Source of the DNA: Pomacea canaliculata
Taxonomy: Eukaryota; Mollusca; Gastropoda; Architaenioglossa; Ampullariidae
NCBI RefSeq assembly: GCF_003073045.1
Contig: NC_037593.1
Coordinates: forward strand, 17,846,725 to 17,910,724
Reading direction: 5' to 3'
DNA length: 64,000 bases
Positions 51,201 to 61,722 of this stretch are shown piece by piece (position 1 is the first letter of the stretch; the number at the start of each line of letters is the position of its first letter). Both the position numbers and the translations under genes were made by a program. Under the pieces are notes generated by a model. The model was not told where the DNA came from. It was given only the letters and a program-made list of their open reading frames with translations, and made no database searches.

Positions 51201-52360
51201 GCTAATTTCATTGTGATGTACTGTCTTTTTGTGTTCTTATAATGCTTGCCTGTGTCTTAGCTGCATGGGATTTGCCACTCTTTAATTATTTACTTTTCAG
51301 TACTATTCCAGTATTGGTCTCTCCAAAAAAGAAATTGCTGTCAAAGCAAATCATTGCTCTAGACACCGGGCTTACTATAACCTACCCCGCACACCAGAAA
51401 ATTTCTGGACTGTTGGCTTTCCAGACTCACAAGAATGTGAAGAAAGAGGTAATGTTTAGCTTGATAACATTTCTACAATTTTGTTAAACCTTTTCTCACT
51501 TTAAAAGCAAATGTCAAAAACATATTTTATGTACGTAAGTGTTCTTTAATATGCTACCTTGATTCTCTGCCATGCTTAAGTGTTAATAATCCTGTAGGTG
51601 ACTTAATGATAAGTGCCAAACATGGACCAATGCAATACTAAACAATGAGTACCCTGAAATGAAATTTAGCAAATATTTTTCAAAATGTTCATTTACAGAT
51701 CATGCTTATGTTACTGTATGTCTCTGAAATACTGGGGTTAAATAGAGTAACTACAGTAGAAAAGGTCCCTTGCTTAGCCAGGAAACAGTCCATAGGTGTT
51801 TCAGTGAAATCGTCTAATAGACTGACTTGTGTGGATAACGTGGCAGGCAGGTTTTCCTTGTATATTGTCTCTGCTACTAAATATAGTAAACTGTAGTTAA
51901 ACTTGCTGAAGTTCCCAGGTAGTATTCAAAAAAGTCTTAAAATGTGCTTTATAAAGATACCTGGAGGTATAAAACTGAAAGCAGAGTATTAAAAATATAT
52001 ATGGTGCTGTTTTCTGTCGGTTTTGGTTGTCTGGCTGTCTCACCAAGGTGGCAATAAGAAATTGTTTCTGAAGAAATTTAGAGATGTATTGAATGGAGTG
52101 AATAAAATATTTTTAAAAAGTCATAATACTGAACTAAATTTCCACATGAAATTTGGTGATCATATTGAAAAGATTTGTGTATTTCTAGTAAGTCATTAAG
52201 TGCTCTTCTGTCTTCAGCTTTGTACTTGTTTCTTTGTGTACAAATTTATCAGAATAAGGCAGATCAGTTTTAAGCATTGGATTTGTCATAAACTGACATT
52301 TATGGAAGAAAAATGTCTCACAATTGTTTTTGTTTTGTTTTTACAGGATATCAGAAGTGA
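45269..52360 (+). CDS. RBBP8: RBBP8/CtIP, DNA end-resection factor
   Basis: Cofactor of the MRE11 complex that starts resection of DNA double-strand breaks in the nucleus. Exons: 45269-45320, 45767-45821, 46303-46398, 46642-46706, 47832-47934, 48165-48645, 48934-50130, 50559-50734, 50911-51016, 51301-51448, 52347-52360. All phases agree; 830 residues (human 897). The N-terminus is a short coiled coil (about residues 10-62). The C-terminal Sae2/CtIP domain is unmistakable: YKEVVRKKDKRRQLNGF, a CxxC pair (FTCQEC), CSRHR, and RTPENFWTVGFPDSQ. Its Thr808 equals the CDK site Thr847 of human CtIP. The protein ends ERGYQK. Exon 7 holds tandem repeats and SPVF at 567-570, like the BRCA1-BRCT site of human CtIP. 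Intron 2 appears to use a GC donor, and the exon-3 donor (GTCAGA) is weak. Confidence 0.93.
45514..45685. repeat. Inverted repeat in CtIP intron 1
   Basis: AACGAGACCCAACGACCTA (45514-45532) recurs exactly inverted at 45667-45685, spaced by 134 bp. A flanking piece (GAGTTTGCACTTAAT) is also found at 46558 in intron 3, so it may belong to a dispersed small element. Confidence 0.6.
47029..47546 (+). repeat. Old SINE split by another insertion
   Basis: The 5' piece GGTCTGGTGGCTAAACAGTT (47034-47053) resembles the SINE head at 8190. The 3' part resumes at about 47395 with CACCGTACAGTGA, GCATGTGGCACCTGTTTACA and GATATAGCC, ending ATTAAGCACAAAT. Between them lies a foldback MITE (47135-47365). Located in CtIP intron 4. 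Confidence 0.6.
47135..47365. mobile_element. Foldback MITE nested in a SINE
   Basis: CCTGGGCCATATTTATGAAA and GTAAGTCATCTCTCAAGGGC resemble the left end of the element at 28161 (GGAGCCGTAGTTATAAAGCG, GTAAGTCGTTGTCCCCGGGG). Internal CATAACCACAGGGTCTGAGC matches its inner block in inverse. The right end is approximate. Confidence 0.5.
49249..49392 (+). repeat. RBBP8: Two 72-bp coding repeats in CtIP exon 7 (SIM-like motifs)
   Basis: Residues 390-413 and 414-437 are tandem 24-residue units. They begin DCDVIIIPETVAGDLESED and DCDITVIPETVPGDLESED. Each has a hydrophobic VIII/ITVI core next to acidic residues, the form of a SUMO-interaction motif. Confidence 0.85.
49591..49782 (+). repeat. RBBP8: Four 48-bp coding repeats in CtIP exon 7 (SQE array)
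   Basis: Four 16-residue units (residues 504-567): SLDVISQEPRPVKQSL, SLDIISQEPRPVKQSI, PLDVISQESRLVEQSM, SLDAISQEPRQEIQNS. Each holds an SQE at its sixth residue (Ser509, 525, 541, 557). The last Ser (567) starts the SPVF motif. Confidence 0.95.
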
Positions 52361-53652
52361 GAGTGCAAGATGTTCGAAATTTGATTTCCATCAGGATTCC
52401 TACATTGTCTTGGGAATGTGCTAATCATGATTGCCAAGAGTGTGAAGAATGTTTGAACTTGTTTAAAAATGCAAACATCTGTCCATAAGTGCAAATATTT
52501 AAGTACACTGAGTGGCATAGAAAAGTGTTTCAATATTTTGAGAGTTTTTGTATGTTACAGATTTAATGTGATGACTCAGTCTTCACTCAAACAATGTACA
52601 CATATATTCAAGAATATAGAACAGCATGTTATAATATTTTATATTAATGGTTTACAAAGGTACAATTTTTTCCAGTTTTGTTTTTTTTTATTGAGCTTTA
52701 AGTGCAATAAATGTTACTAGCACTATAAATGTTAAATGGCAGATACTTAAGTGCAAGGATTTGAATATTCAAATTTCTTACATTTAATAACACTAGTCTA
52801 AATGAGGGGTACAAATACTAGATCTGGAAACAAATTTGATTACAAAACAAAGTAGCTATAAGTGATTGAGATGCAATTGAAAAATTAAATTACTTTTGGT
52901 AGGTGGTTTTCAGTTGTTTTTCCAAAGCAGCATAAAATCAAACGAGTGATCCGTCCTAATTCGTTTATTATTATCTCCCTTTTACAGTGAAATGAATTAC
53001 TGTTATTTTCATCTCACATAGCTGATTCAGGTCCTCCAGCGGCTATACTTCAGATTAGATTGCATGCTTGTGATAAATGCAAATGGCAGGCTAAAATTGT
53101 GAATGGTGGAAAAACAAAAGCCATATTTTTACATAAATTTATTCATAAGCTCATTCATTTAAGTGTGTCATGAGGAGAAAGGTTGATGTTTTATTTAGAA
53201 AGTGCATGCATGGAGATTATTTTTCTTGCATTTGTTTTGAGGTCAAACAGGGATTGTTGGGTTTTTTAAATTCACTGTGAGAACAGACATAATTTTTACA
53301 GAAAAACTACACGAAGTTCACTTTTTTGCAAGTTCCACATGCTTTAATTGTAAATAAAATCAGCAGTCTTAGTTTTGGAGGTACAAAAAAATACAAGCCA
53401 GAAAACATATTTGGGCACTTTGTGATGTCTTGGTTTTGACCTGTGTCTTTGTCTCATGTTGTTGGCTTGTGACTTGAGAACATTAGTGGGGATATTTTTC
53501 AGTTTATTGCACTGTATCAGCCCAGACATTTAAAAAAGAATCAATTTGTTTTCTGGTAGACCCGTGAAAAAAACAAACTGATCATATAGCATGGCATGCT
53601 AAAAACTGTTAGTCATAGTATTTTAAGTAAATTTGCATGAGTGAATATGATA

Positions 53653-53658
53653 AATAAA
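53653..53658 (+). terminator. Candidate distal CtIP polyadenylation signal
   Basis: AATAAA on the plus strand, 30 bp from the oppositely oriented AATAAA at 53683-53688. Confidence 0.45.
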
Positions 53659-53682
53659 AGATAAAGCTGTTAACAGTGTCTT

Positions 53683-53688
53683 TTTATT
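53683..53688 (-). terminator. Candidate TDP2 polyadenylation signal
   Basis: AATAAA on the minus strand (TTTATT on plus), about 950 bp downstream of the TDP2 stop. Cleavage 10-30 bases beyond it would fall at about 53653-53673. Confidence 0.4.
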
Positions 53689-53690
53689 TT

Positions 53691-54635
53691 TAATGTTGTC
53701 ATTTCCATTTACAAGTGGAGTTTATTTGAATAATAACTATAATACAAAAGGGGTGTGGTGAAGGAGAGGATTAATACAATCCAAGGCAGATCAATCTGTT
53801 ATGTCCAGTGTTTTGCATGCTGAGGAATGTTGGTGTTAGAGGGCTAGGACTAAATTTGGGGAAGAGGAGATGGTACAATTAAAAATAACTTTTAAAAGCG
53901 AGATTTACATCTTCTTCTTAGGACTTCCCAGGCATTAAAAGCACAACAAACTCAAGCAGAAAATCAAAATGCGGAGACCTGGCCCCCTAAAGCCTTTTAG
54001 CTGAAGGGACACCGCTTCCTTTATTTTGTTATTGTAAAGTTTCCCCCCCCCCCCTCTTTTTTTTTGAATGACTAGTGTATTTGAGTGTAAAATATACTAC
54101 CAAAATACACATTTAAATATTTGCTGTTATGAAGGTCTATGGACTTTTGTTCTTGCTAATCTTTTGTTAATGTACAATGTTTGCAACACTGTACTCTGAT
54201 ATACCCGTAGGGTGAAATTACTGATTCTAGAAAAAAAATCAATCTGAAAGCTTGATACAAGAAAGCAGGCATGGCTGTTTGTGGCTTGTAGATGCCTGAT
54301 GCTGACTGAATTTTATGTGTATTTACTTCTTGAAATTGGTCAATGTTGAGAGTATGACTTAGACCATATGAGTATGCACATACACAAACAAAAGCAGACA
54401 TGCCTGTATCTATGCACCAATGCTAAGACTGTGCTGTGATAGTGCTATATATACATCTCCAGTCTCCATAGTTTGTAGACTCACACAATTCAACACTACA
54501 GTCAAAGTCTATCACATTAACTCTCATCTGTATTTTTAAACATCATGAAAATCAATGTAATGCCAAAATTAGCAGCATTTACATACCTCAAAACTTTGGA
54601 AACATAAACCTGATCAAAACTTGCAACAAAAGATA
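53691..54635 (-). other. TDP2: TDP2 3' flank, probable 3' UTR
   Basis: AT-rich DNA between the TDP2 stop and the candidate polyadenylation signal. It includes a C run at 54044-54054 and a T run after it. No gene is seen; the 81-codon open frame at 54156-54401 has no family resemblance. Confidence 0.45.
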
Positions 54636-57600
54636 TCATGGTAAGATATCAAAGTGAGCCAAAATACCCCAGTGATCACTTGGGAATCTCATTATGTCTG
54701 GTACTCTCTGCAAGCCTACTAGCTCAAAATACACAGCTTTTATTTTGGGGGCTGGCTTGGCAGGTCGCATGTACAGGCGATCAAAGCGAAGAGCAGCTCT
54801 TGAATGTCCTTCATATCCCAAATTATCATTGCGGAAGGTATCCCAAGTGCTGCGAGCTTCCTTGCGCCGTCCTGTTGTCTCCCAAAGGTCCACAATACCT
54901 GAAGGTATGCCACCAATGCTTTCCAGCTGGAAATGAGGGCAAATCTTTTCACAAGCATGGTACAATGCCTTCACCCATAGAAACTGCACATAGATACTCG
55001 TTCACTCCACTCAGTTATTCCTTTTTCTTTTTTTCATGCCATATGAATGCCATGCTTATCCTAAGCTTGCATCACTACCCAGCAGTTCCATTCCATTGGA
55101 GGAGAGTAAATTTATTGACTATGGACAGAAGAGAAGTGGTCTGACTTAAAGGTTGGCTGGTTTGTTTTTTTTCTCCTTGTCAAAGGTCTGTGAGAAGCCT
55201 TTTCCTAACTTCATGCTCTAAAACAGTATGGCCCACAAGCGAGATGCAGCTTGCAGACGTCTTAGGATCGGCTTGTGTGCCAAAACACAACAGCACTGCC
55301 CAATGCATGACTTATGAATACCAGTGGAGGCAGCCCGCTTTCTGTCATTGTGGATGATGGTGAATATAAAAGTGAATTTGGCTCACATAAGTACACTTGT
55401 TTTCATTGTTTTTAATGCACTAGGTTAATTGGATTGAAATTTAATTTATCAAGTATAAAATCGTTAGAAATCGGCAGCCTGTAACATTTTAACACAAAGT
55501 ACAGAGATAACAAATAACATGGTTGACATATCTGATAAGAGTCATTACAGAGTGTTGGTGGCTGCCTTCAAAGGAAAGGCTGGTTTTAAAGTTGTATTGC
55601 AAGGGAACTCAAACAGCTTCCGTTAACACAATAAATTTTGCAAGTGAATGCCGTTGTGTACTCATTTGTTGTCCATTTCATTATCACTAGGTTTGTTGTG
55701 TGGTCATCTGGCATGAGTTTTGCTGTTTTACAAGCCCACCACATAGAATTTTGAGACCAGCCTGCGAAAAAAAACTTCCCACCACTGGTCTAAAATGAGC
55801 AGCAGGCCTGAGCATGAACTTGACATTAAAATGACATTGAAAATATATATTCAAACAGTCTGTAGAGCTTTTCTCACCGAATATAAAAAAACCTGCAATG
55901 TCAATGGTTCAATCACTAAGATACTTTAAGGCGAGAACCAGCATTCACTCACCTCTTTGTCTCTTAGGTTCAAATCACCACCAAAGACCACAGTATGGTC
56001 TTGAGGCGCTTGCTCAATGTGTTTGAAGGCAGAGATAAGCTGACGCTTACGTTCTTCTGCATGGTTTTTTGTGCTTTCTAAGTGAGATGTAATCAGGGTC
56101 ATTGGCACTCCCTTCACCAGACACTGAAAAAAATATGCCACATTAACCAGTTCATCAATCCAACTGTTCCTAAGAATATATAAACAGATATTGACCTAAC
56201 AAGTCAGCAACAGAATACCAGTGGTGTAGGACTATGTTTAGCTTTTAGGGGGCAAATTCCATGCTGACAGTGAATGATATTCACCTTCTTGCCTTCATAA
56301 TATCTTTTTTTGGGGGGTTGGGGGGCAGGTGCCCCACCTCCCTTTCCCCTGTGGTTCCTATACCACTGGATTCCTGTGACAGATTTATTCTATAATTTTT
56401 ATTTTTACAAGAAGCAGCTTTGAAATGCTGAAAGAAGTAAACGAAATACAAAAGGTGTATTGGTTATCACACAGTAACAAGAACACAACAGCACTGCCCA
56501 ATGCATGACTTTATGAATACCAGTGGAGGCAGCCCGCTTCCTGTCATTGTGGATGGTGGTGAATATGAAAGTGAATTTGGCTCACACTAGCTATTAGCAG
56601 GCTTCGTGCCATTTGGCTTGAGAAGAATGGTTTGATTTGATAGTCCTCCAGTATAGTGTGCTGTTTTTGGAGGAAAATGCCGGTGTAGTAACCCTCCTTG
56701 CTACCTGTGCCACCACAGATAGCCTGGTAGTTGGTCAGGCCTTCCCTCAATACAGCCTCGTTTGAAGGTACCATCTCTTGCACAAACACCACATGAGGTT
56801 TCTCCCTAAAAGAAGTAAGTCCACTGGTTAATGTATTTTAACATTTTATTCATAAGAATTCCTTTCGTGGAAACTTTTTTAATAGAAAGTGAGGCACCAG
56901 CAAAACTGTCCTATCAAAGAGACAATATAATACTATTTTTCTAATATTATAATTTGCTATGTTATATCTTTCATCTCTTTCACAAGAGATATTGTCATCT
57001 ACTTTTCATAAACACGCAAAAAATATATTACACACAGGAAAATCTTGTTGACTAGGACAGATTTTGTCCCAGCCAAAAGTTCCCGATACTCAGACCTACT
57101 CTACAATTTTCAGCATTAGATCTATGATTTTTAGGATTGAGCCTAAGCAGGTCACCAATTTGAAAAAATCCTCTTTACATTGCTCCACTGAATGAAAGCA
57201 TCCTTGTGGAGGATATATGCTGACACAGGGTTCTAATGTAAATTTTCAAATGAATGAAACTACAGCAAGTGCAATGTGACATGCGCATATTTTCAGTCTG
57301 GTGCACAGCTTATAATAATTTTCTTGCAACAATCAGTTTCAACAATCGAAAAATTGTCCAAATCTGTTTTGGTCTTTGATCTTAGATAAGGAGATTTACA
57401 ATTAATCTTTTGTAAATACTGTCTCTGCATGGAAATACAATAAGCACAATACAATACAATGAAATACAATAACACTCACGAGTTAATGGTATTAACAACA
57501 GCTTTAGCACGAGTTTTAACATTATTGTTGTCAAGCCCATCGATATTCCAAGACAGCAAGCGAATGCGATGGGGTTCAGAATCTGACTTTTCTGTTGGTG

Positions 57601-58791
57601 GTACGATATTTTCTCCCTCTCTGCAAAAGTTTATAAGAAGAATGTCTTCATGTTTTTTAGTTTGAATGTCTTCTTCAAAACTGCAGAAAAAAAACATACG
57701 ACAGACTGTACAATATATGGCAAAAATAGTTTAAGAAAAACAGATACTTTATCATTTAATCTGATGCCTGATATCTAATGCCTTCAGTTTATAAAGGCCT
57801 CGAAATTTCCATATTAACATCTGCAAAGCAAATTTGTGTTTAGTTTATAATTGTACATCTATAATCACAGTCACACCTGCAGCTCTCAGCACTTCTGTCA
57901 TTTTTTTCTCTGGTACTTTTTGTTTGGCATTCTTCTGTAGATGATTTGTCAAACGTACAAGTACTTGTCCTGCAAATGTTTGTACTTGATTTGTCAGCAG
58001 CCGAAGTTCCAGCTTGCCCCCTCTCTTCACTGTCAAAAAATGCATCTAGAGCTCTCTGGCCACAGAAGATATACACATTGATGGTCATTGTGGTGATACA
58101 GAAAAAAAGAAGAAAGGTATGGCATGACATGACATTACAAGGTCTTTAAAAGATTTTGACACATAAATTTTACTATAAAGTATCTTTCTTTGGTCTTAGA
58201 CCTGAGTTTTTTGTTACTGTTAAGTGGAGACGACTGTGCATAATGAAGAGGTGTGTGGCATGGGATAGAGATGGTGTTTGCAGATCTGTTGTCTGACCAT
58301 GGAGTGCCAAATCTTTCTATTTTGCATACAAGGTGCATATCTTAATGTGTATTTAGTGCGGATATTATTTGAAAAGGTCTATCATACACACATATATACC
58401 GTAATAAGCTTTAAAAGTTTTTTCCCTGAACCAACACGAAGTCAATCTAATAAATAAATATGATTTATATTGTGATGTCACCTAACACTGGTCATGCCCT
58501 GCCCCGTTGGCATCTGTTTATAGTGCCGTTAAACAGTGTTTTAACTAATTACAAACAATAGTTGGCGCCTCGAGTAATTAAATACCGCCGGCAATGCGGT
58601 TTCTTGAGTGCGCCTACATTCAAGTTCCACTCGCGATCCTGAAGGAAGAACATAGCTAGAGCGGTGTCTGTCCCTGTCACAGCAGCAAAGCGTTGGCATC
58701 TTTCTTCGCACTCTGCGGCTGTTGGTAAATTCTGTTCTTCTATCTGGCAGTCGCTGCTATCAGAATCACACATATCAGTTTTTCTCTCCAT
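54636..58791 (-). CDS. TDP2: Tyrosyl-DNA phosphodiesterase 2
   Basis: Nuclear Mg-dependent enzyme of the exonuclease-endonuclease-phosphatase superfamily that removes trapped topoisomerase II from DNA 5' ends. Exons: 58618-58791, 57877-58055, 57480-57680, 56586-56805, 55953-56123, 54636-54926. Phases 0, 2, 2, 0, 0; 411 residues (human 362). Residues about 25-75 form a UBA-like domain (ECEERCQRFAAVTGTDTALA). They are followed by a Ser/Thr/Cys-rich linker about 45 residues longer than in human. All four catalytic signatures are present: LLSWNIDGLD (Asn163), VVFVQEM (Glu195), GGDLNLRD (Asp308) and PSDHWGIL (His399). The ATG at 58791 has no better in-frame alternative. Introns 4 and 5 share a duplicated segment. 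Confidence 0.95.
55285..55388. repeat. Segment duplicated within TDP2 introns (copy in intron 5)
   Basis: About 104 bp from AACACAACAGCACTGCCCAA to GTGAATTTGGCTCACA recur at 56479-56586 with a few differences. Confidence 0.9.
56479..56586. repeat. Segment duplicated within TDP2 introns (copy at the exon 4 donor)
   Basis: Counterpart of 55285-55388. It ends at the splice donor of TDP2 exon 4 (minus-strand GTGAGCCAAATTCAC), so the duplicate in intron 5 carries a copy of the donor-side intron. Confidence 0.9.
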
Positions 58792-61722
58792 TTGACAGCT
58801 TCAGCGACTTGTGTGCCTGTTGCTATCTCCAACACCTAATGTCGCGCGATTCTCTTGTGGCATCCAAGGGAGGGCAATCTTTTGCGTGTTCGCGAGAACA
58901 AGTGCTGTCCCTTGTGTCCGCGCTTACAACATATTCTGGAGTCCCCCACGCGCGCTTTTTAAAAAATATACATTATATATATATTAACTTACGCTAGCAT
59001 AAAAAACGGCAGTTTCCCAACCTTTAATATGAATCCTGTGAAATTTCTGAATTATCTAATGTTGTCGCGCTGGAAGTGTCTCAGTGTCGTCAACACCGAA
59101 GACATATATGTTTCAGTTTAAGACCCTTGGTAACATTCGAGGAGGGATCGAAACACGCCACAGCTCACTGCACGGCACCTCCGCACCTGCACGACCACGT
59201 GTTGATGACTCCAGCCGGATACCTTGGGTGGAGCAATTCTCCCGCTGACACGAATCCTTGCCTAGCTCATTAGATTGGAACGATATGATACACATACCTG
59301 CCCGTAGCAAGGATGCTTTTCCGGGAAGAATGTGAACAATAGCCTTCTCTCGTCTGGCAGTTCCCGATCCCATGACGTCAGGATTATCAACCACCTACCC
59401 ACCCAGCCTGACAAAAAAACATAAACAAAAACAAAACGAAAATAAAAAGCCTTGGATTTTTTAACGTTCAGCCAGCAAATACTTTTTTAATATTTTGTTG
59501 ATGTTTAATGAACATGTTCATTAAGCAGGTAGTTTGCAGACAGCTAAGCTGCCAAATCCTGAAATCTGTTCTTCAACACAGTGAGATACCAGGCACCAAC
59601 AAAGCCCCATAACACTTCATCAAGTGTCTTCAGTTACAATGTCTTATTGGTCGTTGTCTTCGTTTTCTTCTTCTTATTATTCCACAGTTTCTTAATTAAA
59701 ATTCTTGCTGTTCTTCATTAACGGAAAACGGACAACGAAGCAAGCAGGCAAGCAAGGAAAAAAAAAAAAAAAAGCCGACGTCTCAGCACCTGAGACAAGA
59801 ACAATTCATGATCATCTGTTTACGTGTATTTAAGCTTTGTATCGGTGAACCGCTTATTTTGTATTGTTCAGTTTTCCCCATCCCCCTCATGGGATGAATG
59901 AATAAAATAAAACATAAAAAGACAGTGACAATTTATGAAAAGTGACGATGAAGGACACATAGCTTTCGGCTACAGACTAGCAGATCGTTTCGGGAGATAA
60001 ACCCGACATCAGGGCGACGTGGACGCAGCCACATCCCGCCAACCCTCTCCCCAACTCCCTCGCCGGCAAGTCGTGCTCCAAGCGCTGCCCCCTTTCTCCT
60101 CTCCTCCCTTTGTATATACATCTTAACTTTGTTGCTTGTCTTCAGGTGTAACCTGCGTTACACAGGTGAGCGCAGTGGAGCGTGTCGCACTGATTGTTCT
60201 TCGAGATTGTTGCCGTATGTTCCCTTGAACACCTTCACAGGATAAATCGTGTTTGATCGTCGTTAGACTGTTTCTATACTGTTTTAAGTCTCTTTGAAGT
60301 TCAGCCAAAATCTGATAACTGGCACATCGTAATCATCGTCGGCGGCGGCGGCGTCATCGTCAGTAGCAACATGGTCGTCATCTTCGTTGGTCATTTTTAT
60401 CGTTATCGTCGTCATGCTGAAGTTTGAAGTCTTTGTTCAATCCTTACACGTGAGAGGAGTAAATGTTTTAAAACTGTTGCCCAGTCTGGAGGTCAACAAC
60501 TTGGTGGAAGGAGATTGGTAAGGGGGGGGGGGTACCTCCACTTCACCTTCTTAACATGAACGTGCCCTCTTCATACCACCCCAATGCCCCCGGTCTGCCC
60601 GAGGAGTCGCACCTTCATTGTTACGGTCTACCCATCCTTCACCGACCCCTCCCCATCCCCTAACCCCGCCTTCCTCAAACGTCAATCGCACCCGGGAGCA
60701 TCACCTGCCACTGCCACTGCAATACAACCCCCATTTTCAACCTCCCAACCCTCCTCACTCTCCGTTCACGCCCGAATGTCTACATCTCCATCCCCCCATC
60801 GACTCTGATCCACGGCAACACAGTCACAGCATCACTCCCTCGCCAATCATTTAATCCGAGTGTCTTTCTCCACCCCATTCCTTTACTCCCCACCAACTCT
60901 GATTCACTGCAAAAGGAGCCGAGCAAGAGATGAAACATTTGTATCGAGCTTCGAGTGGCGAGCATCAGGTCCTGCTCTGAGCCATTCCTTGGATCTTCAT
61001 CGCCTTGAACGCTGACCAGAAGCCGCGCTGCAGTGTGGTCAGGACGGCGGCTGCTTGCAGCTGGTCATTGATGAGTTGCTTGCTGGAGGTTATCGTCAAG
61101 CGAACTGAGTCTATCTATTGATGGAAACTGAAACCAAGGAAACTAAGCCTACCTCTTGGCTTACCACCTACCTGGCTGGGAGAAGAAGCGTTTAACCCCA
61201 AGAGCCAGATCATCTCATCAAGCATTTTGTTGTCTGAAAGAATCGAAGTCTGATGCCCACAAATACACAAAGTCACCTGCCAGAGGGCTTGGGTCTGCCA
61301 ACGACAGTTAATGGTTATGTTTTTCATTGAAACTTTGGTTTCAGTTGCCGATTAAACGGGAGGGACTAGTGCATTGAGGCTGCAAGGTATTGCCGGCTAC
61401 TTGGACAGACGGAGGCCCTTGTCGAGCAGATGAGAGTTTTGAGGATCTCCTGCTTGGTTCACCAGGGCCGAGACGTGAGCGGTGGTCAGAAGGTAGTGTT
61501 GACAAAGTGAAGCGTGTCCTACAGTTGATGGACCTGCTCCGATGGCGAAGGAAAGTGTAGATTGTTAAGGACAGTGTTCAGAAGGTAAACAACATTGTTC
61601 AGACGGAAAGGAGTGTGTTCGGAAGGTGAAGAATTCGGACTCGGACCTCCTTGTCCGGGTTCAGAGGCAGGACATCATGGTTTCCGCTAGGTGATACAAG
61701 AGTGTACTTTCGCTGGGAAAGG
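58792..61722. other. Intergenic DNA between TDP2 and the astacin-like gene
   Basis: Mixed base composition. A CGG run lies at 60341-60352, an A run near 59758-59774 and a G run at 60522-60531. No coding exon is recognised. TDP2 and the astacin-like gene are divergent, so both promoters should lie here. Confidence 0.45.

Larger units (their letters stand above)
52361..53690 (+). other. RBBP8: CtIP 3' flank, probable 3' UTR
   Basis: AT-rich, non-coding. AATAAA occurs at 52706-52711 and again at 53653-53658, so short and long 3' UTR forms are possible. Confidence 0.5.

Noticed and set aside
52347-52424. Frame DIRSESARCSKFDFHQD as the CtIP C-terminus
   Set aside because: The phase-1 junction from exon 10 gives ERGYQK and stop; RGY is the conserved end of the CtIP domain, so the longer frame is not used.
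57845-58045. Second open frame over TDP2 exon 2
   Set aside because: Shadow of the true frame, which is fixed by phases 0 and 2 at the two ends of the exon.
58497-58545. Possible SINE tail (GGCATCTGTTTATAGTGCCG)
   Set aside because: Only about 20 bp resemble the SINE; too short to call.
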